This document shows positions 18,072-25,670 of a stretch of 40,848 bases of DNA, one piece after another; position 1 is the stretch's first letter; every line of letters begins with the position of its first letter. A program made the translations under genes and the position numbers. The notes under the pieces are model-generated. The model was not told the DNA's origin. It made no database searches and worked only from the letters and a program-made list of their open reading frames with translations. The DNA comes from Gammaproteobacteria bacterium Ga0077554 (GTDB lineage Bacteria; Pseudomonadota; Gammaproteobacteria; Ga0077554; Ga007554): NCBI GenBank assembly GCA_001464585.1, contig LNFF01000031.1:131148-171995 (forward strand). Direction: 5' to 3'.

Positions 18072-19637
18072 TTAAAATGAATATTTAAACTCCATATAAA
18101 TCCTGTCATTATCGTGGAAGTTCCCTAAAAACTGCGGTCTTTGTTGGGTTGCTGCGATAAGATTATTAATGGAACCACCCCCCACATCGCCGAGAAAACC
18201 ACTGTTCCCATAAAAGAGATCGAGCCCGCCACTCACCTGCAATTTATCCGAAACCTGAAAAGTCAGCTTAGGCTTCACCAAAGACTCTTCCATGTTAATA
18301 AGATAAATCCATAGAAATTGAAAGATTGCCGAATTCTGCGGAAACTCCTTGCGCGCAAACAAACTGAATGAACTATCATTTTGCGGCTGAATGAAACCAT
18401 CATCATAGTCGAGGATATGCCACAGAGTGTAACCAGGCGAGAGATCCATACCCAAAACGTTGAAATCCAGCCCGAGTCCCCAACGAATATGATCACGCTG
18501 CGATTCACCGTTGGAATCCGTAAAGCCATCCCCATCCCGATCCACGGTATTCCTTAAGCCGAAATATTTATCCGTAACATACGCCGCTTCGGTTTTCACA
18601 ATGACTGGCCCGACCTGTTTTACTGCGGTAGCGCCATACATGTTCATGCGCGTATAAGTAGGATACAAGATAGGTGGATTATTCGGTGTTTGATCAACGC
18701 GCGCTGTGCGGAAAATCACCGGGAAATCATCCCATGTATAAAAATAACTTAACGACACTTCCGTATCGAGAATAGTGGTATTTACCTTGAACCCCAGTTC
18801 TGAATTCTCCAGGGCAAATGACTTGGGAAATTTCGTCAAGACATTATCCTGGTCATCACGGATGTCTTGCAGTAACTCCCATTCAGAGCCGCGCGGCGCC
18901 GGTTTATGAAATCGAATGTCGGGAATCCAGAGAAATTGGTAGGTCGTATCGCCCCGATAATGATCCAGCTTTACAGTCCACAAGGGAATGCGGTAGTCCA
19001 GCAAATCCGGCAAAATCAACTCTCTAAAATCAATAGGATTAATTTCATCGGTAATGCGCACACCCTCCAGCACGCCCCACACCACATATTGCTTGCCTAC
19101 ACGTATATCCAGGTTTTTCAGAAAAAAATCCAGGTACAACTCGCGTGTCTCGGCTACAGGAGAATCTTTTTCGCGCGGCAGCGTTTCAACAAAGACCAGG
19201 GGTTCCTGTGAATTCCTCTCCGGACGCGCGGCAATCGTGCGGTAGTCAAACAAGTCATATGCCAAATCATAATACGCCCAACCCGTATAATTAAATTTCA
19301 CCGTTTTGCTAATCGGGTATTGCGCGTTCAAATAAGCGATATTGCGGATTTTGGTGATCGAACGCGGCTCCCGCACACGGTAAGCCGTTTCATTTTTCAG
19401 GTAGCCGGTAAAGCGCCATTTTGACCAGAAAGAAGCTTGATCCTGCTGGTCACCATCAAGCTGCCCCGACACTGAAAAATCCTGCGAAGCTGTCTCCGCC
19501 GCAGCATCTTCAATCACTGTTTCTGCCGCTGGGGATGGGGCTGTCACCTCATCGGCCGCCTGCGCCATGGCAACTGCCATCACCCCTATAACGCCCAGCG
19601 CAAACCACCTTACGCCTATCCCTTTCGTGCTTTTCAC
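18072..19637 (-). CDS. Outer-membrane beta-barrel protein, DUF1302-like
   Basis: The 521-residue protein begins with a clear signal peptide (KSTKGIGVRWFALGVIGVMA..., cleaved near AQA-ADE). It has the features of DUF1302-type proteins: a strand with VGKQYVVWGVLEGVRITDEI, then NPIDFRELILPD and YQFLWIPDIRF, and a C-terminal IYMEFKYSF barrel ending. Such barrels are often encoded with an RND exporter and a LolA-clan protein, as here. GTG 19637 was chosen because AGGGG is six bases upstream and the GTGA overlaps the stop of the regulator gene, the normal coupling pattern. A start at ATG 19652 is possible. The cargo is unknown. Confidence 0.78.
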   Translation of the reverse strand: MKSTKGIGVRWFALGVIGVMAVAMAQAADEVTAPSPAAETVIEDAAAETASQDFSVSGQLDGDQQDQASFWSKWRFTGYLKNETAYRVREPRSITKIRNIAYLNAQYPISKTVKFNYTGWAYYDLAYDLFDYRTIAARPERNSQEPLVFVETLPREKDSPVAETRELYLDFFLKNLDIRVGKQYVVWGVLEGVRITDEINPIDFRELILPDLLDYRIPLWTVKLDHYRGDTTYQFLWIPDIRFHKPAPRGSEWELLQDIRDDQDNVLTKFPKSFALENSELGFKVNTTILDTEVSLSYFYTWDDFPVIFRTARVDQTPNNPPILYPTYTRMNMYGATAVKQVGPVIVKTEAAYVTDKYFGLRNTVDRDGDGFTDSNGESQRDHIRWGLGLDFNVLGMDLSPGYTLWHILDYDDGFIQPQNDSSFSLFARKEFPQNSAIFQFLWIYLINMEESLVKPKLTFQVSDKLQVSGGLDLFYGNSGFLGDVGGGSINNLIAATQQRPQFLGNFHDNDRIYMEFKYSF

Positions 19638-20137
19638 ATCAACCCCTGACATTGATCACACAAAATAATGTGCGTTGCACCGGCCTGAACCAATCCAGCC
19701 GCCAATCCTAACGTCACCGATGCCCCCGGCAACAACTGCTTACCACAACCAGAGCAATCCACTTGCCTGTTTAAACGAATCATTTCCCACCCTAGCACCG
19801 CAGGAAAACGCGTCACACATGGAAGAGCGTTAGCGAAGGGTTCTGTAAGTGCTGTGGGCGCAGGATGCACAGGAGCCGCCGCCGTCGCACCCATTCCCTG
19901 TGACGATCCATTGCGCGCGCTATAAGCCGAATTACGGGGACTTTTAAACGCATCTTCCAGAATATTGCGGATCAAGATCGAAACCGGAATCCCCTGCTCA
20001 TTGGCTCGCGCCGTGACCTTGTCACGCAATTCTTTAGGGACTCGGGCACCTAAAAACTCTTCTTTTCGTTTCATAGCCACAGACAAGGCCTGATTCCGCA
20101 TGGTCTGTGCCCGATTGACTCCTCTTTCACGCATCAT
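19634..20137 (-). CDS. Ribbon-helix-helix regulator with C-terminal Cys4 zinc ribbon
   Basis: Residues 24-66 fit a CopG/Arc-type ribbon-helix-helix DNA-binding domain (EEFLGARVPKELRDKVTARA, then ILIRNILEDAF). A low-complexity linker of about 50 residues follows, and the C-terminus has C128-x2-C131 and C160-x2-C163, which should bind a metal. It is likely a repressor of its own operon: a perfect inverted repeat overlaps the promoter just upstream. ATG 20137 has GAGGG seven bases upstream; starting at 20173 would place the start inside the operator. Part of the linker (codons over 19847-19880) matches the dispersed repeat. It overlaps the barrel gene by four bases. Confidence 0.78.
   Translation of the reverse strand: MMRERGVNRAQTMRNQALSVAMKRKEEFLGARVPKELRDKVTARANEQGIPVSILIRNILEDAFKSPRNSAYSARNGSSQGMGATAAAPVHPAPTALTEPFANALPCVTRFPAVLGWEMIRLNRQVDCSGCGKQLLPGASVTLGLAAGLVQAGATHIILCDQCQGLM
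19847..19880. repeat. Dispersed-repeat module inside the regulator gene
   Basis: AAGTGCTGTGGGCGCAGGAT and the following GCACAGGAGCC resemble the modules at 2904-2935 and (reversed) 26205-26250. It falls in the linker between the DNA-binding and zinc-ribbon parts and keeps the frame. Confidence 0.5.
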
Positions 20138-20148
20138 GGTTGTACCCT

Positions 20149-20202
20149 CATATGTATAACGAATGTTATACATATGTTATACGCGCCCGGTACGCACGTC
20201 AA
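20149..20202 (-). promoter_or_regulatory. Promoter and overlapping operator of the envelope operon
   Basis: On the minus strand TTGACG (20197-20202) and TAACAT (20174-20179) are separated by 17 bases, a plausible sigma-70 promoter. A perfect 12-bp inverted repeat, CATATGTATAAC / GTTATACATATG with a 4-base spacer (20149-20176), overlaps the -10 and transcript start. A third half-site (GTTATAC) lies at 20176-20182. The arrangement fits repression by the adjacent ribbon-helix-helix protein. Confidence 0.7.
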
Positions 20203-20231
20203 TCAATATTTAACTCATTAATAATCAACCA

Positions 20232-20287
20232 ATAAAAAAGGCCAGGGACACTCAAATATATCGTACTGATGTGAGTGCCCCGGCCTT
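20232..20287 (-). terminator. Rho-independent terminator after the second LolA-like gene
   Basis: Read on the minus strand, AAGGCCGGGGCACTCA pairs with TGAGTGTCCCTGGCCTT and is followed by a run of T (CCTTTTTTATT). It lies about 45 bases after the LolA-like stop and separates that gene from the regulator operon. Confidence 0.85.
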
Positions 20288-20328
20288 ACTGGAGTCCGTA
20301 CTTATCATCCCAAAAACGGTGATTACGC

Positions 20329-21177
20329 TTAGCGACGATAACCCTGCTGCAAGATTCTCTCAGAAAAAATATCGTCTTTCAGCCCCACGTTAATCTCGAC
20401 ATTGGTGACTTCAAACTGTGACGCGTGCAAGGTTTGCACATTCTGCACCGCGACTTTATCCCAGACATAAGCTGACCCCACTTTCTGCCATTTGAGCTGT
20501 TGCCGTTTCAGCAACTCACCTTTTTTGTCATAATAATCAACGCGAGCCTTAACGCACGTATCCCAAGTAGGCGTTTTCTGAAACCATGACACCTTTTTGG
20601 AATAGAGCGGATTCTTTTCCCGGGGGGTGCTCTCTACTACATAGAACTCATTCGCACCCGACGCCTCGACTTTAACCAACTTGTGATCGTCTTCATCCAG
20701 CATTCTGCCACTGATATCGGCATAGGTCAGATCCGAACCCAGGAAGCTGTCCCCCGGATCGCGGATGGATACACGACGGATTTTGCGTAATGCGGGCAAA
20801 TAAATCCATTGATCGGCATTTTTATCCGATTCGCGGGTAAACGCCCAACGCATGAAGCCTGCCCCCTGGGCATCGGGAGGGAATTCGGTAAATAACACCA
20901 TCTTGTCAACAATACTATTGACGCCCTTATAATCTTTCCATAAACGCAAATAGACATTTTTTCTTTCGCTGCCAGTGCTGTCTTTAAGGATGATAGTTAA
21001 TTTGGAGCGCTGATCTTCCCCCGCATTTTTGTAGTCACAATGCTTTACCACCTCCTCACCCGTCACCGTCGGCGCCACTTCTTCTGCCTGAACCGGCACC
21101 ATCACCGCACAGCCGCACAGCATCAAAAACGGGGCGATTCGACCCAGTAAAGCTTTAAACCTGGCTACATACACCAT
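20329..21177 (-). CDS. LolA-like outer membrane lipoprotein-sorting family protein (second copy)
   Basis: The 282-residue protein has a signal peptide (cleaved near VPVQA-EEV) and the PF17131-type LolA-like domain: LRLWKDYKGVNSIVDKMVLF, FPPDAQGAGFMRW, DQWIYLPALRKIRRVS, GSDLTYADISGR, KARVDYYDKKGELLKRQQLK and a C-terminal VEINVGLKDDIFSERILQQG. Such proteins probably carry a lipid-like molecule across the periplasm. ATG 21177 has GGAGG four bases upstream; the ORF extends to 21285 but that part runs into repeat DNA. It is close to the RND and barrel genes but is cut off from them by a terminator, so it is controlled separately. Confidence 0.87.
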   Translation of the reverse strand: MVYVARFKALLGRIAPFLMLCGCAVMVPVQAEEVAPTVTGEEVVKHCDYKNAGEDQRSKLTIILKDSTGSERKNVYLRLWKDYKGVNSIVDKMVLFTEFPPDAQGAGFMRWAFTRESDKNADQWIYLPALRKIRRVSIRDPGDSFLGSDLTYADISGRMLDEDDHKLVKVEASGANEFYVVESTPREKNPLYSKKVSWFQKTPTWDTCVKARVDYYDKKGELLKRQQLKWQKVGSAYVWDKVAVQNVQTLHASQFEVTNVEINVGLKDDIFSERILQQGYRR

Positions 21178-21200
21178 GAAACCTCCATTACCGTGACATT

Positions 21201-21460
21201 TGTCATTCCGAGCAGCCTTCAGCCCCCACGAAAGCGGGGGGGAGGAACTTCTTAAGGGTGCCTCTAAAAATTCAACAGCCGTCATTCCCGCGAAGGCGGG
21301 AATCCAGAAATTATTGATTTATCATCTGCCTCAGAACGCTGGATTCCCGCCTTCGCGGGAATGACGAATTATTAGAGGTACCCTTAAGATTTCTCGGCAA
21401 CTGCTCCTGCGTTGCTCTACCTTCCGCCATCCATGGCGGTCGCCCTTGGTCGAAATGACA
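21201..21460. repeat. Modular palindromic repeat, copy 3, interrupted by a MITE
   Basis: The left part starts TGTCATTCCGAGCAGCC and runs to AACTTCTTAAG. The right part resumes at CTTAAGATTTCTCGGCAACT, carries the CTGCTCCTGCGTTGCTCTAC module and CGCCATCCATGGCG, and ends CGAAATGACA. The two parts read as one element split by the insertion at 21252-21387. Confidence 0.7.
21252..21387. mobile_element. MITE-like element with TTAA flanks
   Basis: Inverted ends GGGTGCCTCTAAAAATTC and (reverse complement) GGGTACCTCTAATAATTC are flanked on both sides by TTAA, which looks like a 4-bp target duplication. Inside are second inverted arms, GTCATTCCCGCGAAGGCGGG and its complement, each with AATCCAG. There is no coding capacity, so it would be moved by a transposase elsewhere. 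The 4-bp duplication and GG-start ends suggest an IS5-like enzyme (inference). Confidence 0.7.
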
Positions 21461-21467
21461 CACGAAG

Positions 21468-22487
21468 CTAAGGCTTGGTAGCCGTAATCAAAGTAAACGG
21501 GCTAGGCTCAGGCAGCGGCCGGAAACTCACATCACGGAAACCCACCTCTTCAGCCATTTTCGCCACTTCCTGAGCCGAATAGGCGCGTCCCGCCGGGGTG
21601 TGCACTAACTGATTAAGACCAATCAGCACCGGCAACATCGGGCCGGTTTTCTCAGTATTCAAAAACTGTTCCTGCACCATCAACAACCCCCCGGACTCCA
21701 AGGCCTGGTAAGACTTGCTGATAATCGACCTGATCACATCCGGCCCTTCCTGATTGATCATGGAAGACAGCAACACGGCGTCATAATTCGACGAACCAAA
21801 CGCATCTTCGAGATAACTGCCTTCACGCGTCGAAACACTTTGCCCGGCGTTATACATGGCAATAATATCTTTGGTAACGCGCAGGGTCTGCGGCAGGTCA
21901 AACACATCCGCTTTCAACCCCTGATTATGTTGACAGAAAATAATCGAAAAAATTCCCGGCCCGCCGCCAATATCCACCAGACGCTTGCGACCCGCCAGCG
22001 ACACTTCCTGCGCCAGCAACTCAGCCTGCGGAATGCCGCGATACAGCATACCCATGATATAGGTGCGCGTCGCCTCATCACCGTGGTCATGCTGTTTCAC
22101 CACCACCGGCTCGCCACGCACCACGGCATCCTTCAGCTTGGACCAGGCAGGCACCCACGACTCAAACATTGAGACAATCCCACCCTGATAGCGGGGGCTA
22201 CCCTTAACCAGAAAAGTACTCGCCACCGGCGTATTACTATAACGCCCCGCCTGCTTGCTCAGCAGATCAAGACCAATACAGGCAATCAAAATCATCTCCA
22301 TGCCACGCACATCGGCGGCGCAGCGCTTTGCCAACTCTTCAGCGGTCGCAGAGCCTTCGGCAAGCTTGGTAAATACATCCAGGCTGTTAGCCACGTGCAA
22401 GACGCTGGAATGCCAATAGGCTGAGCTGATTTTCATTATTGCCATAGGGTCAAGGGTGGGGGAGGCTTGATGTGTTTGGTTGGTCAC
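21468..22487 (-). CDS. SAM-dependent O-methyltransferase (acetylserotonin O-methyltransferase-like)
   Basis: The 339-residue protein has an N-terminal winged-helix dimerisation region (SSAYWHSSVLHVANSLDVFT, LAEGSATAEELAKR) and a class I methyltransferase domain. This domain holds the SAM-binding RLVDIGGGPGIFSI (about 169), FDLPQTLRVTKD, and a C-terminal GGLLMVQEQFL segment. The family methylates hydroxyl groups on small aromatic or polyketide-like molecules; the substrate is unknown. The start is GTG with AGGTG eight bases upstream. It is upstream of the second LolA-like gene in the same direction, separated by 290 bases of repeats, and might modify the cargo of the nearby transport genes. 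Confidence 0.85.
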   Translation of the reverse strand: MTNQTHQASPTLDPMAIMKISSAYWHSSVLHVANSLDVFTKLAEGSATAEELAKRCAADVRGMEMILIACIGLDLLSKQAGRYSNTPVASTFLVKGSPRYQGGIVSMFESWVPAWSKLKDAVVRGEPVVVKQHDHGDEATRTYIMGMLYRGIPQAELLAQEVSLAGRKRLVDIGGGPGIFSIIFCQHNQGLKADVFDLPQTLRVTKDIIAMYNAGQSVSTREGSYLEDAFGSSNYDAVLLSSMINQEGPDVIRSIISKSYQALESGGLLMVQEQFLNTEKTGPMLPVLIGLNQLVHTPAGRAYSAQEVAKMAEEVGFRDVSFRPLPEPSPFTLITATKP

Positions 22488-22514
22488 AATGATTACACCT
22501 TTTCTGGGTTAGTA

Positions 22515-22662
22515 TAAAGGGCACCTCTATAAATTCGCTGAAGCCGCGATGGCCGCGTTGAAAATAGGCTCAAAATGCTCATGTACTTCGTGTACACTCC
22601 GCTTTTTCGCCTATCTTCGCCTTGCCCTCGCACCTTGATCGAATTTATAGAGGCTCCCTAAA
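22515..22662. mobile_element. MITE-like element with TAAA flanks
   Basis: Inverted ends GGGCACCTCTATAAATTCG and (reverse complement) GGGAGCCTCTATAAATTCG are flanked by TAAA on both sides. The ends clearly belong to the same family as the element at 21252-21387, but the interior is different: it contains GCTCATGTACTTCGTGTACA and other mixed sequence and no ORF. It lies upstream of the methyltransferase gene and could affect its expression. The gap 22488-22852 holds this element, the terminator below and otherwise nothing recognised. Confidence 0.65.
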
Positions 22663-22774
22663 GCGAAACAGCGCCTGTATAACGGCACTGTATGATATAT
22701 CCATAAGTCACAGCGGCGCAATGCCAACTGATAAGACAGCAGCATTTCAATGCAAGAGCAGGGCAAAATCCAGA

Positions 22775-22806
22775 CAAAAAAAGAGAAGGGGGCTACCCTT
22801 CTCTTT
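22775..22806 (-). terminator. Rho-independent terminator of the secreted-protein gene
   Basis: On the minus strand AAAGAGAAGGG pairs perfectly with CCCTTCTCTTT around a 5-base loop and is followed by TTTTTG. It begins about 45 bases after the stop codon of the gene ending at 22853. Confidence 0.88.
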
Positions 22807-22852
22807 AGTTTTGAAGCATCTATCCAAATATCCGCAAATTGTGCGGGTTAAC

Positions 22853-23635
22853 TTAGAAGGTTGGAGCTGGACCAAAAGCACTGGTCCAGACACTGGCATC
22901 TGCCGCTGTGCTACCAAGGTTGGTCGTGGTGCCAATGACTGCGCCAGTAGCCAAGGTTTTAGATACTGTAATGCTGAAATCACCAGCAGCCGTCACAGAC
23001 TGACCAGCCCATAGAGCCTGCTCTGAACCCACATTTCTCAACTCAAAGCGCTGCTTATCTGTAGAAGATCCCAACCCAACTGTCTGCCCAACGCTCAGAT
23101 CCGATATCTGATTAACGCCGGCAGAAGTGGTCACTGCCGTCACGCCAAAGGTAGCGTTAAAGGCATCAAACGCACCAGCTGAACTCTCAGCTATACCCAA
23201 GGTCAAACCCAATGTCGCTTCGGATCTGTTTGCTCCAGCAGTGCCTGCGTTAGCGACACCCCAACCCGTCATAATCTGCGCGCTTGTTTGAAACCCAGCG
23301 CCATCATTAATGGTCATGGTTGAAGCCAAACCATTACCAGTGGTATTGGAATTGTTGGCGCCAATTTTTATAAAATCCTCCGACTCGAAAGTCGCATCAG
23401 CTATGCGGGTGCGGATATAGCGCTCGTTATTGATAGTCAACTCGCACTGCTGAAAACCCGCGCCAGTAACTGCACCCGAACCGCATGGGCTAGGGGCGCC
23501 AGTATCGTCGACAATATCACCGGCACCATTAACCGTCCAATTTCCAAAAGGTGTTGGCGGCGCAGCCATTGCTGCACCTGAAAGCAATAACGCGGCAGCG
23601 CCCAACGAACTTGCAATCTTAAATTTGTTACGCAT
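22853..23635 (-). CDS. Secreted protein of unknown function
   Basis: The 260-residue protein starts MRNKFKIASSLGAAALLLSG, a clean signal peptide cleaved near AAMA-APP. The mature part is rich in Gly, Ala, Thr, Ser and Asn with few charged residues and two cysteines (about 51 and 64) that could form a disulfide. Alternating small-residue strands (SEATLGLTLGIAES, FGVTAVTTSAGV, AGDFSITVSKTLATG) suggest an all-beta secreted or surface protein. No family was recognised and there is no visible PEP-CTERM or LPXTG tail. ATG 23635 has GGGGAGA six bases upstream, better than the upstream ATG. It is a single-gene unit with a strong terminator and a structured upstream region, so it may be well expressed. 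Confidence 0.72.
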   Translation of the reverse strand: MRNKFKIASSLGAAALLLSGAAMAAPPTPFGNWTVNGAGDIVDDTGAPSPCGSGAVTGAGFQQCELTINNERYIRTRIADATFESEDFIKIGANNSNTTGNGLASTMTINDGAGFQTSAQIMTGWGVANAGTAGANRSEATLGLTLGIAESSAGAFDAFNATFGVTAVTTSAGVNQISDLSVGQTVGLGSSTDKQRFELRNVGSEQALWAGQSVTAAGDFSITVSKTLATGAVIGTTTNLGSTAADASVWTSAFGPAPTF

Positions 23636-23715
23636 GTGTATCTCCCCAATCATCAAATCAAAATATAGACGGGGCTGACCCCCATCCCACCAAAAAGACT
23701 CAAAGTTAACGCGAG

Positions 23716-23800
23716 TGGGAGTAGTTTTAGCATGATTTTAAGCCGGGGTCAAGTGTATCGGCATCCATCCGGTAAAACTTAACCCTAAAACTACCCCACA
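23716..23800. promoter_or_regulatory. Long inverted repeat upstream of the secreted-protein gene
   Basis: GTGGGAGTAGTTTTAG (23716-23731) is nearly the reverse complement of CTAAAACTACCCCAC (23786-23800), and inner segments TTAAG and CTTAA can extend pairing. On the minus strand it would lie 80-165 bases before the secreted-protein start, in the promoter or 5' leader. It matches no riboswitch known to me. The rest of the 23636-24040 gap is AT-rich with no gene seen. Confidence 0.4.
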
Positions 23801-24023
23801 ACAAAGTTTTTTTCCATCTACTTTGCTTGGAGTCAGTATAAACCTCCAGAATGATCTGTCAATAGCTATCGCTCATTTTATATTCACTCCGAAAAAACCA
23901 CCCACATACAAATAAATTCATATATATCAATGATAAAACAGGCAAGGCGGATCAATGAACTTCCAGGATACCAATATCTGCAACCAACCCACATTCGCTA
24001 CAGCCTAGCCGTTTAATACACTA

Positions 24024-24032
24024 TGCTATAAT
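24024..24032 (+). promoter_or_regulatory. Extended -10 promoter of lgt, giving a nearly leaderless mRNA
   Basis: TGCTATAAT is an extended -10 (TG, one base, TATAAT at 24027-24032). Transcription would begin near 24039, and the lgt ATG is at 24041. No ribosome binding site fits before that ATG, and the Lgt N-terminus cannot start later. Confidence 0.55.
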
Positions 24033-24040
24033 CCCCGCCC

Positions 24041-24874
24041 ATGCTTACCTACCCTCACATTGACCCGATAGCACTCAGCCTCGGGCCGCTCAAGATCCAT
24101 TGGTATGGATTGATGTATCTGCTTGGCTTTGGCGCGGCGTGGTGGCTGGGTCGCGCGCGCGCCAATACGCCGAACTCGGGATGGACGGCCGAGCAGGTCA
24201 GCGATATGATTTTTTATGGCGCGCTGGGCGCGGTGCTGGGCGGGCGGCTGGGTTATATCCTGTTTTATGATTTACCGACGTATCTCGATAATCCCTTAAA
24301 AATGCTTAAAATCTGGGAAGGAGGAATGTCGTTTCACGGCGGCATGGTGGGCGTGTTGGTGGCGATGTGGCTGCTCGGGCGCAAGACCGGTAAATCTTTT
24401 TTTCAGGTGACGGATTTTCTTGCGCCGCTGGTGCCGATTGGTTTGGGCGCGGGGCGCGTCGGTAATTTCATTAACGGTGAGCTGTGGGGCAAGGTCAGTG
24501 ATGTGTCGTGGGCGATGGTGTTCCCGCAGGGTGGCGCACTGCCGCGCCACCCGTCGCAACTTTATCAGGCGCTGCTCGAAGGTCTGATATTATTCGTGAT
24601 TATCTGGCTCTATTCACGCAAACCGCGCCCCACCATGGCGGTGTCGGGGTTGTTTTTGCTGTGTTATGGCTTGTTCCGTTTTATTGTGGAGTTTGTGCGT
24701 GAGCCGGATCAGCAGTTAGGTTATCTGGCGTTTGGCTGGCTGACCATGGGTCAGGTGTTATCTGCGCCAATGATTGTGGGGGGGGTTGGCCTTCTGGCAT
24801 GGGCTTATACCAGGAATCCAAAAGACACTTCGCAAGCCCCGAAACTCGCCGCCCATAAACAGAAGCGAAACTGA
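24041..24874 (+). CDS. lgt: Prolipoprotein diacylglyceryl transferase
   Basis: Lgt is an inner-membrane enzyme that moves diacylglycerol from phosphatidylglycerol to the lipobox cysteine of prolipoproteins. The 277-residue protein has the multi-helix layout and conserved strings: [30 protein letters not shown], the signature [26 protein letters not shown] and [10 protein letters not shown]. The stop is one base before the thyA ATG, so the lgt-thyA-folA genes are an operon, a common order in gammaproteobacteria. Confidence 0.97.
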   Translation: MLTYPHIDPIALSLGPLKIHWYGLMYLLGFGAAWWLGRARANTPNSGWTAEQVSDMIFYGALGAVLGGRLGYILFYDLPTYLDNPLKMLKIWEGGMSFHGGMVGVLVAMWLLGRKTGKSFFQVTDFLAPLVPIGLGAGRVGNFINGELWGKVSDVSWAMVFPQGGALPRHPSQLYQALLEGLILFVIIWLYSRKPRPTMAVSGLFLLCYGLFRFIVEFVREPDQQLGYLAFGWLTMGQVLSAPMIVGGVGLLAWAYTRNPKDTSQAPKLAAHKQKRN

Positions 24875-24875
24875 T

Positions 24876-25670
24876 ATGCAGCAGTATCTCGACCTGATGC
24901 GCCATGTACGCAACCATGGCACGCACAAACAAGACCGCACCGGCACCGGCACCTTGAGCGTGTTCGGGCATCAGATGCGTTTTGATTTGCGCCAGGGATT
25001 TCCGGTAGTGACCACCAAGAAAGTACACCTCAAGTCCATCATCCACGAGCTGCTTTGGTTTCTGCGCGGCGAAACCAACACGCGCTATCTGAAAGAAAAC
25101 GGTGTTTCGATCTGGGATGAATGGGCGCGCGCGGACGGTGAGCTGGGGCCGATTTATGGCTATCAATGGCGCTCGTGGCCCACGGCCGATGGCCGCCACA
25201 TTGACCAGATCAGCCAGGTGATCCAGCAGCTTAAAACCAACCCGGATTCGCGCCGCATTATTGTCAGTGCGTGGAACGTAGGCGAGATCGAGAATATGGC
25301 CCTGCCGCCGTGCCACGCGTTCTTTCAGTTTTATGTGGCGAATGGTGAGTTGTCATGCCAGCTTTATCAGCGTAGCGCGGATATTTTTCTGGGCGTGCCG
25401 TTTAACATTGCGTCGTATGCGCTGTTAACCATGATGGTGGCGCAGGTGACTGGACTGAAGCCAGGCGATTTTATCTGGACCGGCGGTGATTGCCATTTGT
25501 ATAGCAACCATCTTGAGCAGGCTGACCTGCAACTGTCGCGCGAACCGTACCCCTTGCCGCAGATGAAACTTAATCCGGCGGTAACGTCTATTTTCGACTT
25601 CACTTACGGTGATTTTGAATTGACGGGCTATCAATCATACCCCGCTATCAAGGCGCCTGTCGCGGTATGA
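24876..25670 (+). CDS. thyA: Thymidylate synthase
   Basis: ThyA makes dTMP from dUMP with methylenetetrahydrofolate. The 264-residue length equals that of E. coli ThyA. It starts [11 protein letters not shown] and contains the catalytic Cys146 in [31 protein letters not shown] and the GDCHLYSNH segment. A longer ORF from 24774 overlaps lgt and is not the natural start. The TGA overlaps the folA ATG (ATGA), so the two are translationally coupled. DHFR regenerates the folate used here. Confidence 0.98.
   Translation: MQQYLDLMRHVRNHGTHKQDRTGTGTLSVFGHQMRFDLRQGFPVVTTKKVHLKSIIHELLWFLRGETNTRYLKENGVSIWDEWARADGELGPIYGYQWRSWPTADGRHIDQISQVIQQLKTNPDSRRIIVSAWNVGEIENMALPPCHAFFQFYVANGELSCQLYQRSADIFLGVPFNIASYALLTMMVAQVTGLKPGDFIWTGGDCHLYSNHLEQADLQLSREPYPLPQMKLNPAVTSIFDFTYGDFELTGYQSYPAIKAPVAV

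Noticed and set aside
22560-22660. Small gene or RNA within the second MITE
   Set aside because: Short frames there have no ribosome binding site or conserved pattern; the inverted ends and flanking duplication explain the segment.
24774-24875. N-terminal extension of the thyA ORF within lgt
   Set aside because: It overlaps the lgt coding region in another frame, and the start at 24876 gives exactly the usual 264 residues.
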